Source: JBGSYJ01 sp041748075 (GTDB taxonomy: Bacteria; Acidobacteriota; Thermoanaerobaculia; Gp7-AA8). From it: a DNA stretch of 36,395 bases. The notes below the pieces were generated by a model. It saw nothing but the letters and a program-made list of their open reading frames with translations, made no database searches and had not been told where the DNA came from. Position 1 is the first letter of the stretch; each line of letters begins with the position of its first letter. This document shows, piece after piece, positions 1 to 7,530 of this stretch. Both the position numbers and the translations under genes were made by a program. The stretch lies in assembly GCA_041748075.1 (NCBI GenBank), contig JBGTDX010000161.1:1-36395 (forward strand). The letters are read 5' to 3'.

Positions 1-324
1 CACGCTCGCCGCTGCGAGCTGCAGCGAATCGGCGGCGCGCAGCGGGTGTACGCGGATGAGCCGCCTCGCCGTGTCCCGCACGCCGGCGGACGGGAGGACT
101 TCGGTCCAGTCCTCGCAGAACCGGCGCAGACGGTCGATTGCCTGCTGGACACTCTTAGGTTCGAGCCCTTCGCGCTCGCGGCGCGCGATGGCGGAGACGC
201 ATTCGAGCTCGGTGCCCCACCAGACGTGCATCTGCCGGTCCGCGGCGAGCAGTTTCTGAAGTCTCGCGGAGTCGGCCTCCTGGACCAGCAGGGGAATGAC
301 CGCGGAGCTGTCCCAGAACTTCAC
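1..324 (-). CDS. vapC: PIN-domain ribonuclease toxin, VapC family (3' end cut by window edge)
   Basis: Toxin half of a type II toxin-antitoxin pair; PIN proteins are Mg-dependent RNases that the cognate antitoxin holds inactive. The frame opens with GTG at 324 and stays open for 108 codons to the window edge. It begins MKFWDSSAVIPLL, giving the first PIN acidic residue (D5). E41 lies in TELECVSAIA and D99 in the family-typical RAADSLQLA, so three of the expected four acidic residues are visible. The GTG overlaps the antitoxin TGA by four bases (GTGA), which points to translational coupling. The coding frame is convincing; the remaining C-terminal part, probably 20-30 residues, lies outside the window. 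The cellular RNA target cannot be told from the sequence. Confidence 0.88.
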   Translation of the reverse strand, partial: MKFWDSSAVIPLLVQEADSARLQKLLAADRQMHVWWGTELECVSAIARREREGLEPKSVQQAIDRLRRFCEDWTEVLPSAGVRDTARRLIRVHPLRAADSLQLAAASV

Positions 325-623
325 CGGCCGCTACGCCGCTCTTCGAGAAGGGCTTCGAGGACGCTGACGCCTCTGGGGAGTTTGACTGCAGGCTGATCAA
401 GAAGCTCTTTCCTGACGCGGCCCTTGCCCTGCAGCACGACGCCGCGACGCTCGAGATCGCCCAGTGCCGCCTCCTCGGTCGTGCGGTTCTCGTTCGATTT
501 CACGGGCTCGAGTCGTGCCACGGGCTTGCCGTGCTCGGTGATGAGGAACGTCTCGCCCGCTTTCACCTGCTCGAGAATCGCGCTGAGGCCATTCTTGGTT
601 TCGGTCACACTGGACTGTTTCAT
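321..623 (-). CDS. Antitoxin, Phd/YefM family
   Basis: Antitoxin of 100 residues that should bind and neutralise the downstream PIN toxin and repress its own promoter. The N-terminus (MKQSSVTETKNGLSAILEQV) and the segment GETFLITEHGKPVARLEPV match the Phd/YefM DNA-binding fold; the charged C-terminal tail would wrap the toxin. The start is ATG at 623. A longer frame to 683 would only add residues read through the promoter. No Shine-Dalgarno sequence precedes the ATG, and a -10-like TATACT lies only about 7 bases upstream, so the transcript may be leaderless. The stop overlaps the toxin GTG. Confidence 0.9.
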   Translation of the reverse strand: MKQSSVTETKNGLSAILEQVKAGETFLITEHGKPVARLEPVKSNENRTTEEAALGDLERRGVVLQGKGRVRKELLDQPAVKLPRGVSVLEALLEERRSGR

Positions 624-658
624 CTGGCTAGTATAGACAAATAAATCAAGCCTGACCA
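624..658 (-). promoter_or_regulatory. Candidate promoter/operator of the toxin-antitoxin pair
   Basis: On the minus strand TATACT lies at 635-630, seven bases before the antitoxin ATG. A weak -35 match (TGGTCA) sits 17 bases upstream. With this spacing transcription would begin at or next to the ATG, giving a leaderless mRNA. The AT-rich stretch is also where Phd-type antitoxins usually bind, but I see no clear operator palindrome. Confidence 0.4.
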
Positions 659-678
659 CTACGTCCTTCCTTGGCCGG

Positions 679-826
679 GACATGTGGCAGGGCCCTCAGA
701 CGCCTGCCTCCGAGGCAGCGAAAGCTGTACGAGACCTGGAGCATTCATCCCGCGTCGTCGCTTCAGGCGTCGTACAGCTGAGCGATGCGGAAACGGCAGA
801 GGATCGGAGTCCCCTGCCACATGGGG
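679..826. repeat. Large imperfect inverted repeat between toxin-antitoxin pair and efflux operon
   Basis: The gap from 624 to 972 holds no convincing gene. It carries a nested inverted repeat: CATGTGGCAGGG at 681-692 pairs with CCCTGCCACATG at 812-823, and AGCTGTACGA at 724-733 pairs with TCGTACAGCT at 769-778. The sequence between these arms is also partly complementary, so about 65-base arms could fold into one long imperfect hairpin. An open frame runs through it into the TolC gene, but it has no start signal or recognisable protein. It resembles a palindromic intergenic element rather than coding DNA. Confidence 0.6.
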
Positions 827-836
827 CTCTCCGCAA

Positions 837-865
837 TTTACGGATCGCTCTCGTTGCACTAGAAT
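837..865 (+). promoter_or_regulatory. Candidate sigma70-type promoter of the first efflux operon
   Basis: TTTACG at 837-842 and TAGAAT at 860-865 are separated by exactly 17 bases. It lies just beyond the inverted repeat and would give a leader of about 100 bases before the TolC ATG at 973. The same -10 hexamer occurs in the candidate ferredoxin promoter at 28325-28353. No experimental evidence. Confidence 0.45.
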
Positions 866-972
866 CGTCGGCCGAACCTTCGTCCACTCGAAGAAAACTC
901 CCGGGTTTTACAAAATTCGAAACTCTCATGCGCCTGATCCGTAGAAAACGGCGTGTCCAGGAGGAAAACTGC

Positions 973-2715
973 ATGACCCCGTTTTTCAGATCGACCATCT
1001 TCTCGCTGCTGCTCCCGATGGCCCTGTGGGCACAGACGGCTCCGGCAGAGACGGCCGCCGGCCAGAACGAAAGCCGCACGGCGACGCCGGATCAGACCGG
1101 ACAGAGTACGACCGACGCTCGTGCCGAGGAGATTCCCTCGTCGTCCGCCAATCTGGCGAATGCCCTCAACCTCTCGCTCGACGAAGCCGTCGAAACAGCG
1201 GTGCGCCGCAACCTCGGCGTCGAGATCGAGCGCTATGACTACCGGAGCACCGGCCATCGCGCCCGCTCCACGTATGGCGCGTTCGACTTCTTCACTCAGG
1301 CGACCGTTGACCATTCGAACAACCAGCGCGCCGTGGCGAGCACTCTCGATGCGTCGAAATCCGAGCAGACTCGTGCGAATATCGGAGTGACGCAGCTGCT
1401 GCCTTCCGGCGGGACATACTCGATAGGGTTCAACAACAGCCGCAGTTCCACCAATGCGCCGTTCGTTGCGGTCAATCCTTCGTATGACAGCGGGCTGTCC
1501 TTCAATCTCTCTCAGCCCCTCCTCCGCGACTTTGGCGTCGACATCGCCCGCCGCAACGTAAACGTTGCCCGCAACAACCTAGGCATCAGCGATGGTGCGT
1601 TCCGCAACGCGCTCATGCTGACGACCCTCGCGGTTGAGCAGGCGTACTACGATCTCATTTACGCCCGGCAGGAACTGGAAGTTCGGCGCCAGTCGGCGAC
1701 GCTGGCCCGTGATCAGGAGCGCATCACCCAGATCCGGATCGACGTAGGCGCCTCCGCTCCGCTCGACATCCTTCAGCCGCGCGTCGCGATCGCGACACGT
1801 GAAGAAGAAGTCATCATCGCAGAAGCGCAGATCAGCTCGGCGGAAGATCGCCTCAGGCAACTCATGAACCTTCCTCCCGAGGAATGGGCACGGCCGATCG
1901 TTCCGACCGAGACGCTCGACTATCAGCGCGTTGAGATCGATACGGCCAGCGCGGTCCAGCGCGCTATGGAGCTTCGCCCCGAGATTCAGCAGGCACAGCT
2001 CGGAACCGAGAACAGCCGGATCGACTACAACTACCTCCGTAACCAGGTGTTGCCCCGCCTGAACCTGAATCTGCGCTATGGCCTCGCGGGACTGGCGGGA
2101 ACTGAATTCGACGCGGATCCGGTCACCGGGGAGCCCATCGTAATCCGGAGGACCGGAATCGACGATGCATTCTCGCAGGTGTTCGGCAACGATTTTCCCT
2201 CCTGGACTGTCGGGTTCGATGTTGGATTGCCGATCTTCAACATCGGGGCGCGTGCTCAGGCCAGAAGCGCGGAGCTGAATTTCGAGAGCTCCCGGACTTT
2301 TGAAGATCAGTTGCGTCAGGACATCGCCGTCCAGGTTCGCCAGGCGATCCGCGACATCGAGACGTCGGAGCGGCGGATTACCGCGACGCGAACGGCTCGT
2401 GAAGCGGCTGAAAGCAATCTCGAAGCGGAACGCAAACGGTTCGAGAACGGCATGACGACCAACTTCAACGTCCTTCTGATCCAGCAGGATCTCTCCGACT
2501 CGCGCAGCAGGGAGATTCTGGCTCAGGTGGCGTATCTCAAGTCCGTGGCGAATTACCACCGCGCTGTCGGTGATATCCTCGAGGCGAATGGGATATTCGT
2601 CGAAGCGCCGGAACGCTTCGAGCTCCCTCGCAGTCGGTTCGAAGACAAGAGCTGGCTCCGATACGACAACTACCGCCGTGGAGGTGACTTGAACAATGGA
2701 GCCGGAACTGACTGA
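973..2715 (+). CDS. TolC-family outer-membrane efflux protein
   Basis: Outer-membrane channel for a tripartite exporter. Translation from ATG 973 gives 580 residues. The start is set by AGGAGG ten bases upstream and by the signal peptide it exposes (MTPFFRSTIFSLLLPMALWA, then QTAPAE). The frame is open upstream to 682, but that part reads through a repeat. The body has the two-part TolC layout: a first half with LSLDEAVETAVRRNLGVEIERYDY and GVTQLLPSGGTYSIGFNNS, and a second half of long helices such as QDIAVQVRQAIRDIETSERR ending near FNVLLIQQDLSDSRSR. It is longer than the usual 430-500 residues, mainly through a Thr/Ala-rich N-terminal linker and a charged C-terminal tail. It is first in a five-gene operon and overlaps the next gene by 20 bases. 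Confidence 0.93.
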   Translation: MTPFFRSTIFSLLLPMALWAQTAPAETAAGQNESRTATPDQTGQSTTDARAEEIPSSSANLANALNLSLDEAVETAVRRNLGVEIERYDYRSTGHRARSTYGAFDFFTQATVDHSNNQRAVASTLDASKSEQTRANIGVTQLLPSGGTYSIGFNNSRSSTNAPFVAVNPSYDSGLSFNLSQPLLRDFGVDIARRNVNVARNNLGISDGAFRNALMLTTLAVEQAYYDLIYARQELEVRRQSATLARDQERITQIRIDVGASAPLDILQPRVAIATREEEVIIAEAQISSAEDRLRQLMNLPPEEWARPIVPTETLDYQRVEIDTASAVQRAMELRPEIQQAQLGTENSRIDYNYLRNQVLPRLNLNLRYGLAGLAGTEFDADPVTGEPIVIRRTGIDDAFSQVFGNDFPSWTVGFDVGLPIFNIGARAQARSAELNFESSRTFEDQLRQDIAVQVRQAIRDIETSERRITATRTAREAAESNLEAERKRFENGMTTNFNVLLIQQDLSDSRSREILAQVAYLKSVANYHRAVGDILEANGIFVEAPERFELPRSRFEDKSWLRYDNYRRGGDLNNGAGTD

Positions 2716-3439
2716 CTCGTCCGCTTCCCCCTCTCCTCAGAATGACAATGCATTCCAGCGTCTCGCCGGCGTCATCATCGCGCCGGTCGAGACGCTCCGC
2801 TCCATTGCAGCGCGCCCGACGTGGCTCGTTGCCCTGATCCTGATCACGCTGATCGGCGTTGTCAGCTCGTTCATCGTGGCTCCCAAGCTCGACCTGGAGT
2901 CGGGGATGAGAGCCCAGTTCGAAAAGCGGGGAGGGATGAGCGAAGAGCAGATCGATCAGGCGATCGCGATGGCCACGACGATCAAGAAATTCAGCGGAGC
3001 GATCGCCGCTTTCACCACGCCGGTCACCGTCCTCATCATCGCCGCCCTGTTTTTGCTGATTTTCAAGGTGTTCGGTGGCGAGGGAGGTTTCGGCCAGTTC
3101 TTCGCGGTGACTGTCCACGCCTGGTTGCCTCAGACCATCAAGGGAGTCCTGCTCACAGTGATCATCGCCTTCCGGGAATCGGTGCCAGTTGAGCAGATAG
3201 CCGTCATTCTGAAGTCGAATCTGGGATTTCTGTCTGACCCGCAAGCCTCGCCGATGGCGTTTGCCTTTCTGTCGTCGCTCGATGTGTTCACGATCTGGAC
3301 ATTGTTTCTGATGATCGTAGGCTTCTCCTTCGTAAGCAGAATGAAGCGGTCCACTGCCGTGATGCTCGTCGGGACTCCGTGGCTCGTCGTTCTTTTGTTC
3401 AAAGTGGCCTTCGCCGCCCTCCAGGGAGGGATGGGTTGA
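2696..3439 (+). CDS. Yip1-family integral membrane protein
   Basis: Inner-membrane protein of 247 residues. After a polar N-terminus it has the Yip1 (PF04893-like) opening FQRLAGVIIAPVETLRSIAARPTW, followed by about five hydrophobic segments (residues roughly 43-62, 103-125, 140-160, 190-212, 220-242). A polar loop, SGMRAQFEKRGGMSEEQID, separates the first two. GGAGGTGA about eight bases before the ATG supports the start, inside the end of the TolC gene. Its own stop overlaps the next start. Bacterial Yip1 proteins have no settled biochemical role. Being translationally linked to TolC and the adaptor suggests an accessory role in this exporter, such as assembly or stability; that is inference. 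Confidence 0.8.
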   Translation: MEPELTDSSASPSPQNDNAFQRLAGVIIAPVETLRSIAARPTWLVALILITLIGVVSSFIVAPKLDLESGMRAQFEKRGGMSEEQIDQAIAMATTIKKFSGAIAAFTTPVTVLIIAALFLLIFKVFGGEGGFGQFFAVTVHAWLPQTIKGVLLTVIIAFRESVPVEQIAVILKSNLGFLSDPQASPMAFAFLSSLDVFTIWTLFLMIVGFSFVSRMKRSTAVMLVGTPWLVVLLFKVAFAALQGGMG

Positions 3440-4686
3440 AGCGTTGGATGTGGATCGCGGGGGGAGTCGTACTCCTCGCTGTGATTGTCATTGCGAGCGT
3501 AACCGGCGGTGATCCCAAGGGTGAGGTCGTTTATGTCGAGCCTGTGGAACGGCGGGATATTCAGGCGATCGTTTCCGCGCCTGGCGAAGTGGACCCGAAG
3601 GTCAAAGTGAACATCAGCGCCCACGTGATCGGTAAGATCGAGAAGTTGTATTTCAACGAAGGAGACGCGGTTCAGAGAGGCGACCGCCTGGTGGACCTCG
3701 AACGCGCCGCATACATCGCACAACGGGACAGGATGCGATCGGAAGTCGCGAACCGCAGAATCGAAGTGAGCCGCGCGCGGATCGGCCTTGCAAACGCCGA
3801 ATCGCAGTACAAGCGCGCACAGGATCTCTCCCAGCAGGGGATTCAGGCGCAGGAGCTCTTCGAGCAGACCCGGCTGCAGCGGGACAATGCGAGAGCAGCT
3901 CTCGCATCGGCGGAGGAGGCCGTGCGCCAGTCGCAGGCGGGCCTGGCTCAGGCTGAGAATGATCTAGAGCGAACGATGATCGTCTCACCAATTGACGGAA
4001 AGGTCGTTCAGCTCAGTGCTCAGGAAGGCGAGGTCGTCATCACCGGAACGATGAATAACCCCGGTTCGGTCATCGCGGTGATCGCCGACCTGTCTGAGAT
4101 CCTGGTTCAGGCCGAAGTTGGTGAGACCGAGATTACGGGAATCCGGGTGGGGCAGGAGGCGCGCGTGCGCGTCGACGCCCTGCCGGGGCGCGTTTTTGAG
4201 GGCCGTGTGGCGGAGATCGGAAGCTCCGCGTCGGTTCGAGCCGGTGCAGGCTCCGGGATCCGATACTTCCGGGTGCAGATCAGTCTGGTCGATCCGGACG
4301 AGGCGCTGCGTCCAGGTATGACCTCGCAGGTCGAAATCGTCACTGAAGCGTTGAAGAACGCGCTGACGGTGCCGATTCAGAGCGTCGTCGAGCGCGATCC
4401 GAAGACCCTCAAGGCCCGGACCGGGCGAGATGCCCGCGCCGGCAGTGACTCGCCGCTCGGCAAATACGTATTCATCTATGAGAATGAGAATGCGAGTCTG
4501 CGCCCCGTGACTACCGGGATCAGCAACGATACGCACGTCGCGATCGTCTCGGGGCTCAAGGACACCGACCAGATTGTCACCGGACCTTTCCGGACTCTCA
4601 GGAGTCTGGAGAACGAAGCCCGGGTACGTCCTGAGGAAGAGGACGAGGCCGACAGGAAAGCGGATCAGGCGAAGGAAGAGGAATGA
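3436..4686 (+). CDS. Periplasmic adaptor (membrane fusion protein), MacA/HlyD type
   Basis: Adaptor of 416 residues that should bridge the MacB-type permease and the TolC channel. The start chosen is TTG 3436, which overlaps the Yip1 stop as TTGA and follows AGGGAGGG at 3423-3430 by five bases; the next ATG is at 3448. A single membrane anchor follows (WMWIAGGVVLLAVIVIASV). Then come a barrel-sandwich half (VSAPGEVDPKVKVNISAHVIGKIEKLYF), a coiled-coil hairpin around residues 85-170 rich in Arg/Gln/Ala, the second lipoyl half (IVSPIDGKVVQLSAQEGEVV), a beta-barrel (AEVGETEITGIRVGQ) and a membrane-proximal domain. The C-terminus is a Glu/Lys-rich tail. The stop overlaps the ATPase ATG as ATGA. 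Confidence 0.92.
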   Translation: MKRWMWIAGGVVLLAVIVIASVTGGDPKGEVVYVEPVERRDIQAIVSAPGEVDPKVKVNISAHVIGKIEKLYFNEGDAVQRGDRLVDLERAAYIAQRDRMRSEVANRRIEVSRARIGLANAESQYKRAQDLSQQGIQAQELFEQTRLQRDNARAALASAEEAVRQSQAGLAQAENDLERTMIVSPIDGKVVQLSAQEGEVVITGTMNNPGSVIAVIADLSEILVQAEVGETEITGIRVGQEARVRVDALPGRVFEGRVAEIGSSASVRAGAGSGIRYFRVQISLVDPDEALRPGMTSQVEIVTEALKNALTVPIQSVVERDPKTLKARTGRDARAGSDSPLGKYVFIYENENASLRPVTTGISNDTHVAIVSGLKDTDQIVTGPFRTLRSLENEARVRPEEEDEADRKADQAKEEE

Positions 4687-5399
4687 CAGCCACAAGTCTG
4701 GAAAACCGAACGGCAGCCGATACGCGACCGAGTCGCCTGATCGAGATGCACGAGCTCGTGAGGATGTACGAGCTCGGCCCGCAGAAGATATATGCGCTGA
4801 GCGGCGTGAACCTGACGATCGATCATGGGGAGTATGTCGCGATCATGGGGCCATCAGGGTCCGGAAAATCGACTCTGATGAACATGATCGGTTGTCTCGA
4901 CACACCGACCTCGGGGAGCTATCTGCTCGACGGCATCGCGGTCGAGACGATGTCCGAGGACGAGCTTGCGGCGGTTCGCAACCACAAGATCGGGTTTGTC
5001 TTTCAGACGTTCAACCTGCTTTCCCGCACAACGGCGCTTCACAATGTCGAGCTCCCTTTGATCTACGCGAAATTGCCGCGCGCAAAGCGGCGCGAGCAGG
5101 CGAAGGAAGCGCTCGCGGCCGTCGGCCTCGAGGACCGAATGGATCATCAGCCGAACGAGCTCTCCGGAGGCCAGCGCCAGCGCGTGGCAATCGCGCGAGC
5201 ACTCGTCAACAAGCCGTCGCTGCTGCTGGCCGACGAACCGACGGGGAACCTTGATTCGAAGACGGGACGTGAGATTCTGGATTTGTTCCGGGAGCTGAGC
5301 GACCGGGGCAACTCGATCATTCTGGTCACGCACGAAGATGATGTCGCGAAAGAAGCGCAGAGGGTGGTTCACATACGTGACGGGAAGATTGTGGAGTGA
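4683..5399 (+). CDS. ABC transporter ATP-binding protein, MacB/LolD type
   Basis: ATPase subunit of 238 residues, full length for the MacB/LolD/FtsE group. Motifs in order: Walker A GPSGSGKSTL (about residue 58), Q-loop VFQTFNLL, ABC signature LSGGQRQRVAIARAL, Walker B LLLADEPTGNLD and switch histidine VTHEDD. The start overlaps the adaptor stop by four bases and uses an AAGGAAGAGGA ribosome site inside the adaptor gene. It is the only ABC ATPase in the window, so it must serve the permease at 5616-6842 and is a candidate partner for the permease at 19750-20988. A repeat element separates it from its own permease. Confidence 0.95.
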   Translation: MTATSLENRTAADTRPSRLIEMHELVRMYELGPQKIYALSGVNLTIDHGEYVAIMGPSGSGKSTLMNMIGCLDTPTSGSYLLDGIAVETMSEDELAAVRNHKIGFVFQTFNLLSRTTALHNVELPLIYAKLPRAKRREQAKEALAAVGLEDRMDHQPNELSGGQRQRVAIARALVNKPSLLLADEPTGNLDSKTGREILDLFRELSDRGNSIILVTHEDDVAKEAQRVVHIRDGKIVE

Positions 5400-5403
5400 C
5401 TTT

Positions 5404-5589
5404 CCCCTCTCCCGAGGGAGAGGGGTGCTGAGCGAAGCGAAGCGGGGTGAGGGCTCACGCAAGCGTCGCGAAGCATTGGAAATCACCCTCGGGACCAAAA
5501 CATCTGTACCATTCGACGAGATCGCTCGAGGGTGCTGCGCCCTCACCCCGGCTCGCGTTGCTCGCCACCCCTCTCCCTCGGGAGAGGGG
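5404..5589. repeat. Pair of inverted CCCCTCTCCC/GGGAGAGGGG elements inside the efflux operon
   Basis: The 216-base gap between ATPase and permease holds two related copies of a roughly 51-base element in opposite orientation, at 5404-5454 and 5539-5589. Each has a near-perfect hairpin (CCCCTCTCCC, two-base loop, GGGAGAGGGG) and a shared flank (CGGGGTGAGGG or its complement). The two copies can also pair with each other, forming one very long hairpin. No coding potential. A related pair is at 14170-14359. It may be a REP/MITE-like element that inserted into the operon, and could pause transcription or protect mRNA ends. Confidence 0.75.
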
Positions 5590-5615
5590 TGGTCTTGACT
5601 GAAGACTGACCAATC

Positions 5616-6842
5616 ATGTTCTCCGAAAACCTCCGCATCGCACTCAAGGCTCTCTGGGCAAACAAGCTTCGCTCGATCCTCACGACGCTGGGAATCATCA
5701 TCGGTGTCGCGTCGGTGATTGCCGTGGTCTCGCTCGTACAGGGAATGGAGCGGACGTTCGCCAACGAGCTCCAGGGCGTGGGCGCGACCTACATCATGGT
5801 CTTCCCGGACGCCGGCGAAGAGGCCCGACGGACGATGAATCCGAAGATCCCGGACCTCACATACGCGGATGGAGTCGCGGTGCTTCGCAGCGCTCCCGAC
5901 GTGGGCGGCTTCACACCCATTTTCTTCACCCCGGCCGAGGCGAAGGTCGGCGACCTCCGTCACAGGTTGAATCTGCTCGGGGTCAGTGAGTCCTATCAGG
6001 ACGTGGTCAATCACTGGGTCGATCGGGGCCGCTTCTTCACTCCGCTCGATATGGAGAACAAGAAGCGCGTGGCCACGATCGGGGTCGAGGCCGCCAGGAA
6101 ACTCGGCATCGAAGACGATCCGATCGGGAAAGTGGTTCAGATCAACGAAGCCCCGTTCACTGTCGTGGGGGTGATGGAGTCGAAAGGACGCATGTTCGGT
6201 CAGGACAACGACGATCTCGTGCTGATTCCCTTCACGACAGCCGGCATGATCTACGGTGCGGAGTCGGTTCGTTCTCTGCGTCTCGATTTTCAGGCTGCCA
6301 GCTCCTCGCGAATTGATCTGGCCCGCGAGCAGATCCAGGAGATCCTTCGCTCCCGTCACGGTATCAGGGAAGGTCAGGCGGATGACTTCCGTATCCTGCT
6401 TCAAGAAGAACTGCTCAAAACGGTCTCCAAAACGCTGAACATGACCTCGGTGATCATGGGCGCAATCGTCGGAATCGCGCTGCTCGTCGGCGGGATCGGA
6501 ATCATGAACATCATGCTCGTGTCGGTGACTGAGCGCACCCGCGAGATCGGGATTCGAAAGTCGATCGGAGCCCGAAGGAACGACGTATTGATTCAGTTCC
6601 TGATCGAGGCGGTCACACTCTCCGCCGTTGGAGGACTGATCGGCGTCGCCGCGGGTATGGCGGGGGCCGTCGGTGTGAGGCAGCTTCTGACACGATGGAT
6701 CGAATTCCCGCCGGTGCATACACCAATCTGGGCAATCGCTCTCTCATTCGGCTTCTGCGCATTCCTCGGGATCGTGTTCGGAATCTACCCGGCGGCGAAA
6801 GCGTCGAAGCTGGACCCGATCGAAGCGCTGAGATACGAGTAG
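5616..6842 (+). CDS. ABC transporter permease, MacB type (FtsX-like)
   Basis: Inner-membrane mechanotransmission-type permease of 408 residues. It has the four-segment MacB layout: one N-terminal segment (ILTTLGIIIGVASVIAVVSLVQG), a large periplasmic domain (about residues 50-270), then three C-terminal segments including GIALLVGGIGIMNIMLVSVTERTREIGIRKSIGARR, and the closing signature SKLDPIEALRYE. The N-terminal cytosolic ATPase of E. coli MacB is absent because it is a separate gene here (4683-5399). With the TolC protein and adaptor this completes a tripartite exporter; substrates of such systems include macrolides, peptides and lipids, and the substrate here is not evident. Shine-Dalgarno is weak. 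Confidence 0.93.
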   Translation: MFSENLRIALKALWANKLRSILTTLGIIIGVASVIAVVSLVQGMERTFANELQGVGATYIMVFPDAGEEARRTMNPKIPDLTYADGVAVLRSAPDVGGFTPIFFTPAEAKVGDLRHRLNLLGVSESYQDVVNHWVDRGRFFTPLDMENKKRVATIGVEAARKLGIEDDPIGKVVQINEAPFTVVGVMESKGRMFGQDNDDLVLIPFTTAGMIYGAESVRSLRLDFQAASSSRIDLAREQIQEILRSRHGIREGQADDFRILLQEELLKTVSKTLNMTSVIMGAIVGIALLVGGIGIMNIMLVSVTERTREIGIRKSIGARRNDVLIQFLIEAVTLSAVGGLIGVAAGMAGAVGVRQLLTRWIEFPPVHTPIWAIALSFGFCAFLGIVFGIYPAAKASKLDPIEALRYE

Positions 6843-6843
6843 T

Positions 6844-6874
6844 GGGCTGAAGAATTCTGAATTCTGAATTCGTG
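6844..6874. terminator. GAATTCTGAATTC repeat between convergent permease and efp genes
   Basis: The 35 bases between the two convergent stop codons consist mostly of the AT-rich repeat CTGAAGAATTCTGAATTC followed by another CTGAATTC. Its half-sites are palindromic and can fold into small hairpins. The first 13 bases (GCTGAAGAATTCT) recur exactly after ftsK at 19719-19731, another convergent junction, and relatives occur at 15146-15227. Position suggests a bidirectional 3'-end element, though it lacks a classic GC stem with a T-run. Confidence 0.45.
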
Positions 6875-6877
6875 AGC

Positions 6878-7435
6878 CTACTTCGCCCGCTCGATGTACC
6901 GTCCATCCACTGGATCGACTACGACGACTTCACCTTCGGAGATGAACGGAGGAACCTGGATCGTCACGCCGTTCTCGAGGGTGGCCGGCTTGTAGGACGC
7001 AGAAGCGGTGCCACCTTTGATCAGCGGCTGCGTCTCGACGATCTTCCATGAGAGGGTTTTGGGAAGCTCCACGCCGATCGGCTTCGCCTCGTAGAACTGG
7101 ACCTGAATCTTGAGACCCGGCGAGAGCCATGGTGCTGAGGCTCCGAGGTCTTCTTCGCTGATCTCGATCTGCTCGAAGTTCTCGGTGTTCATGAAGTGGT
7201 GGGAATGGCCGTCGGAGTAGAGGTACTCCATCTCGTTGGTCGCGATGTATGCCTGGTCGATACTGTCGCCGGAGCGGAAGCGGTGCTCGAACTGATTGCC
7301 CGTCCGCAGGTTCCTCAGCTTGGCCTGCACCATCGCGCGAAGGTTACCCGGCGTATGATGACGGAACTCGATGATCTTGCAGAGCTCACCGTTGAAGAGA
7401 ATGACCATGCCGTTGCGAATGTCTGTTGCCTGCAT
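6878..7435 (-). CDS. efp: Translation elongation factor P with Asn at the loop tip
   Basis: EF-P enters the E-site of stalled ribosomes to help form bonds at polyproline stretches. The protein has the standard 185 residues and three-domain layout, from MQATDIRNGMVILFNGELCK to VDPVDGRYIERAK. The domain I loop reads HHTPGNLRAMVQAKLRNLRTG. A gap-free comparison with E. coli EF-P (KPGKGQAFARVKLRRL) puts N31 where the modified Lys34 lies, with Arg two residues later. So neither the lysine modified by EpmA-type enzymes (or the 5-aminopentanol route) nor the arginine rhamnosylated by EarP is at the tip. No modification gene is nearby. It faces livK divergently and converges on the permease gene. An AAAGGA ribosome site lies about 12 bases upstream. 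Confidence 0.96.
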   Translation of the reverse strand: MQATDIRNGMVILFNGELCKIIEFRHHTPGNLRAMVQAKLRNLRTGNQFEHRFRSGDSIDQAYIATNEMEYLYSDGHSHHFMNTENFEQIEISEEDLGASAPWLSPGLKIQVQFYEAKPIGVELPKTLSWKIVETQPLIKGGTASASYKPATLENGVTIQVPPFISEGEVVVVDPVDGRYIERAK

Positions 7436-7497
7436 GAGATGTGTGAAATCCTTTCGCTGCTCGTGTCCGCTCGGAGGATCAACTTCCGGTACGGCTG

Positions 7498-7503
7498 CAT
7501 TCT
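7498..7503 (-). promoter_or_regulatory. Candidate -10 element for efp
   Basis: On the minus strand TAGAAT lies at 7503-7498, about 63 bases before the efp ATG. It is preceded by an A/T-richer stretch but no good -35 match at 17 bases. TAGAATGC also forms the candidate -10 region of the ferredoxin promoter. Weak evidence on its own. Confidence 0.3.
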
Positions 7504-7530
7504 ACGCATTTCCGTGATGAAAGAGACCAG

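Noticed and set aside
682..972. Open frame joined to the TolC gene
   Set aside because: It reads through the inverted repeat and promoter; the signal peptide and ribosome site place the start at 973.
4854..6719. 621-codon minus-strand open frame across the ATPase and permease
   Set aside because: Shadow frame with biased composition; the plus-strand genes have complete motifs.
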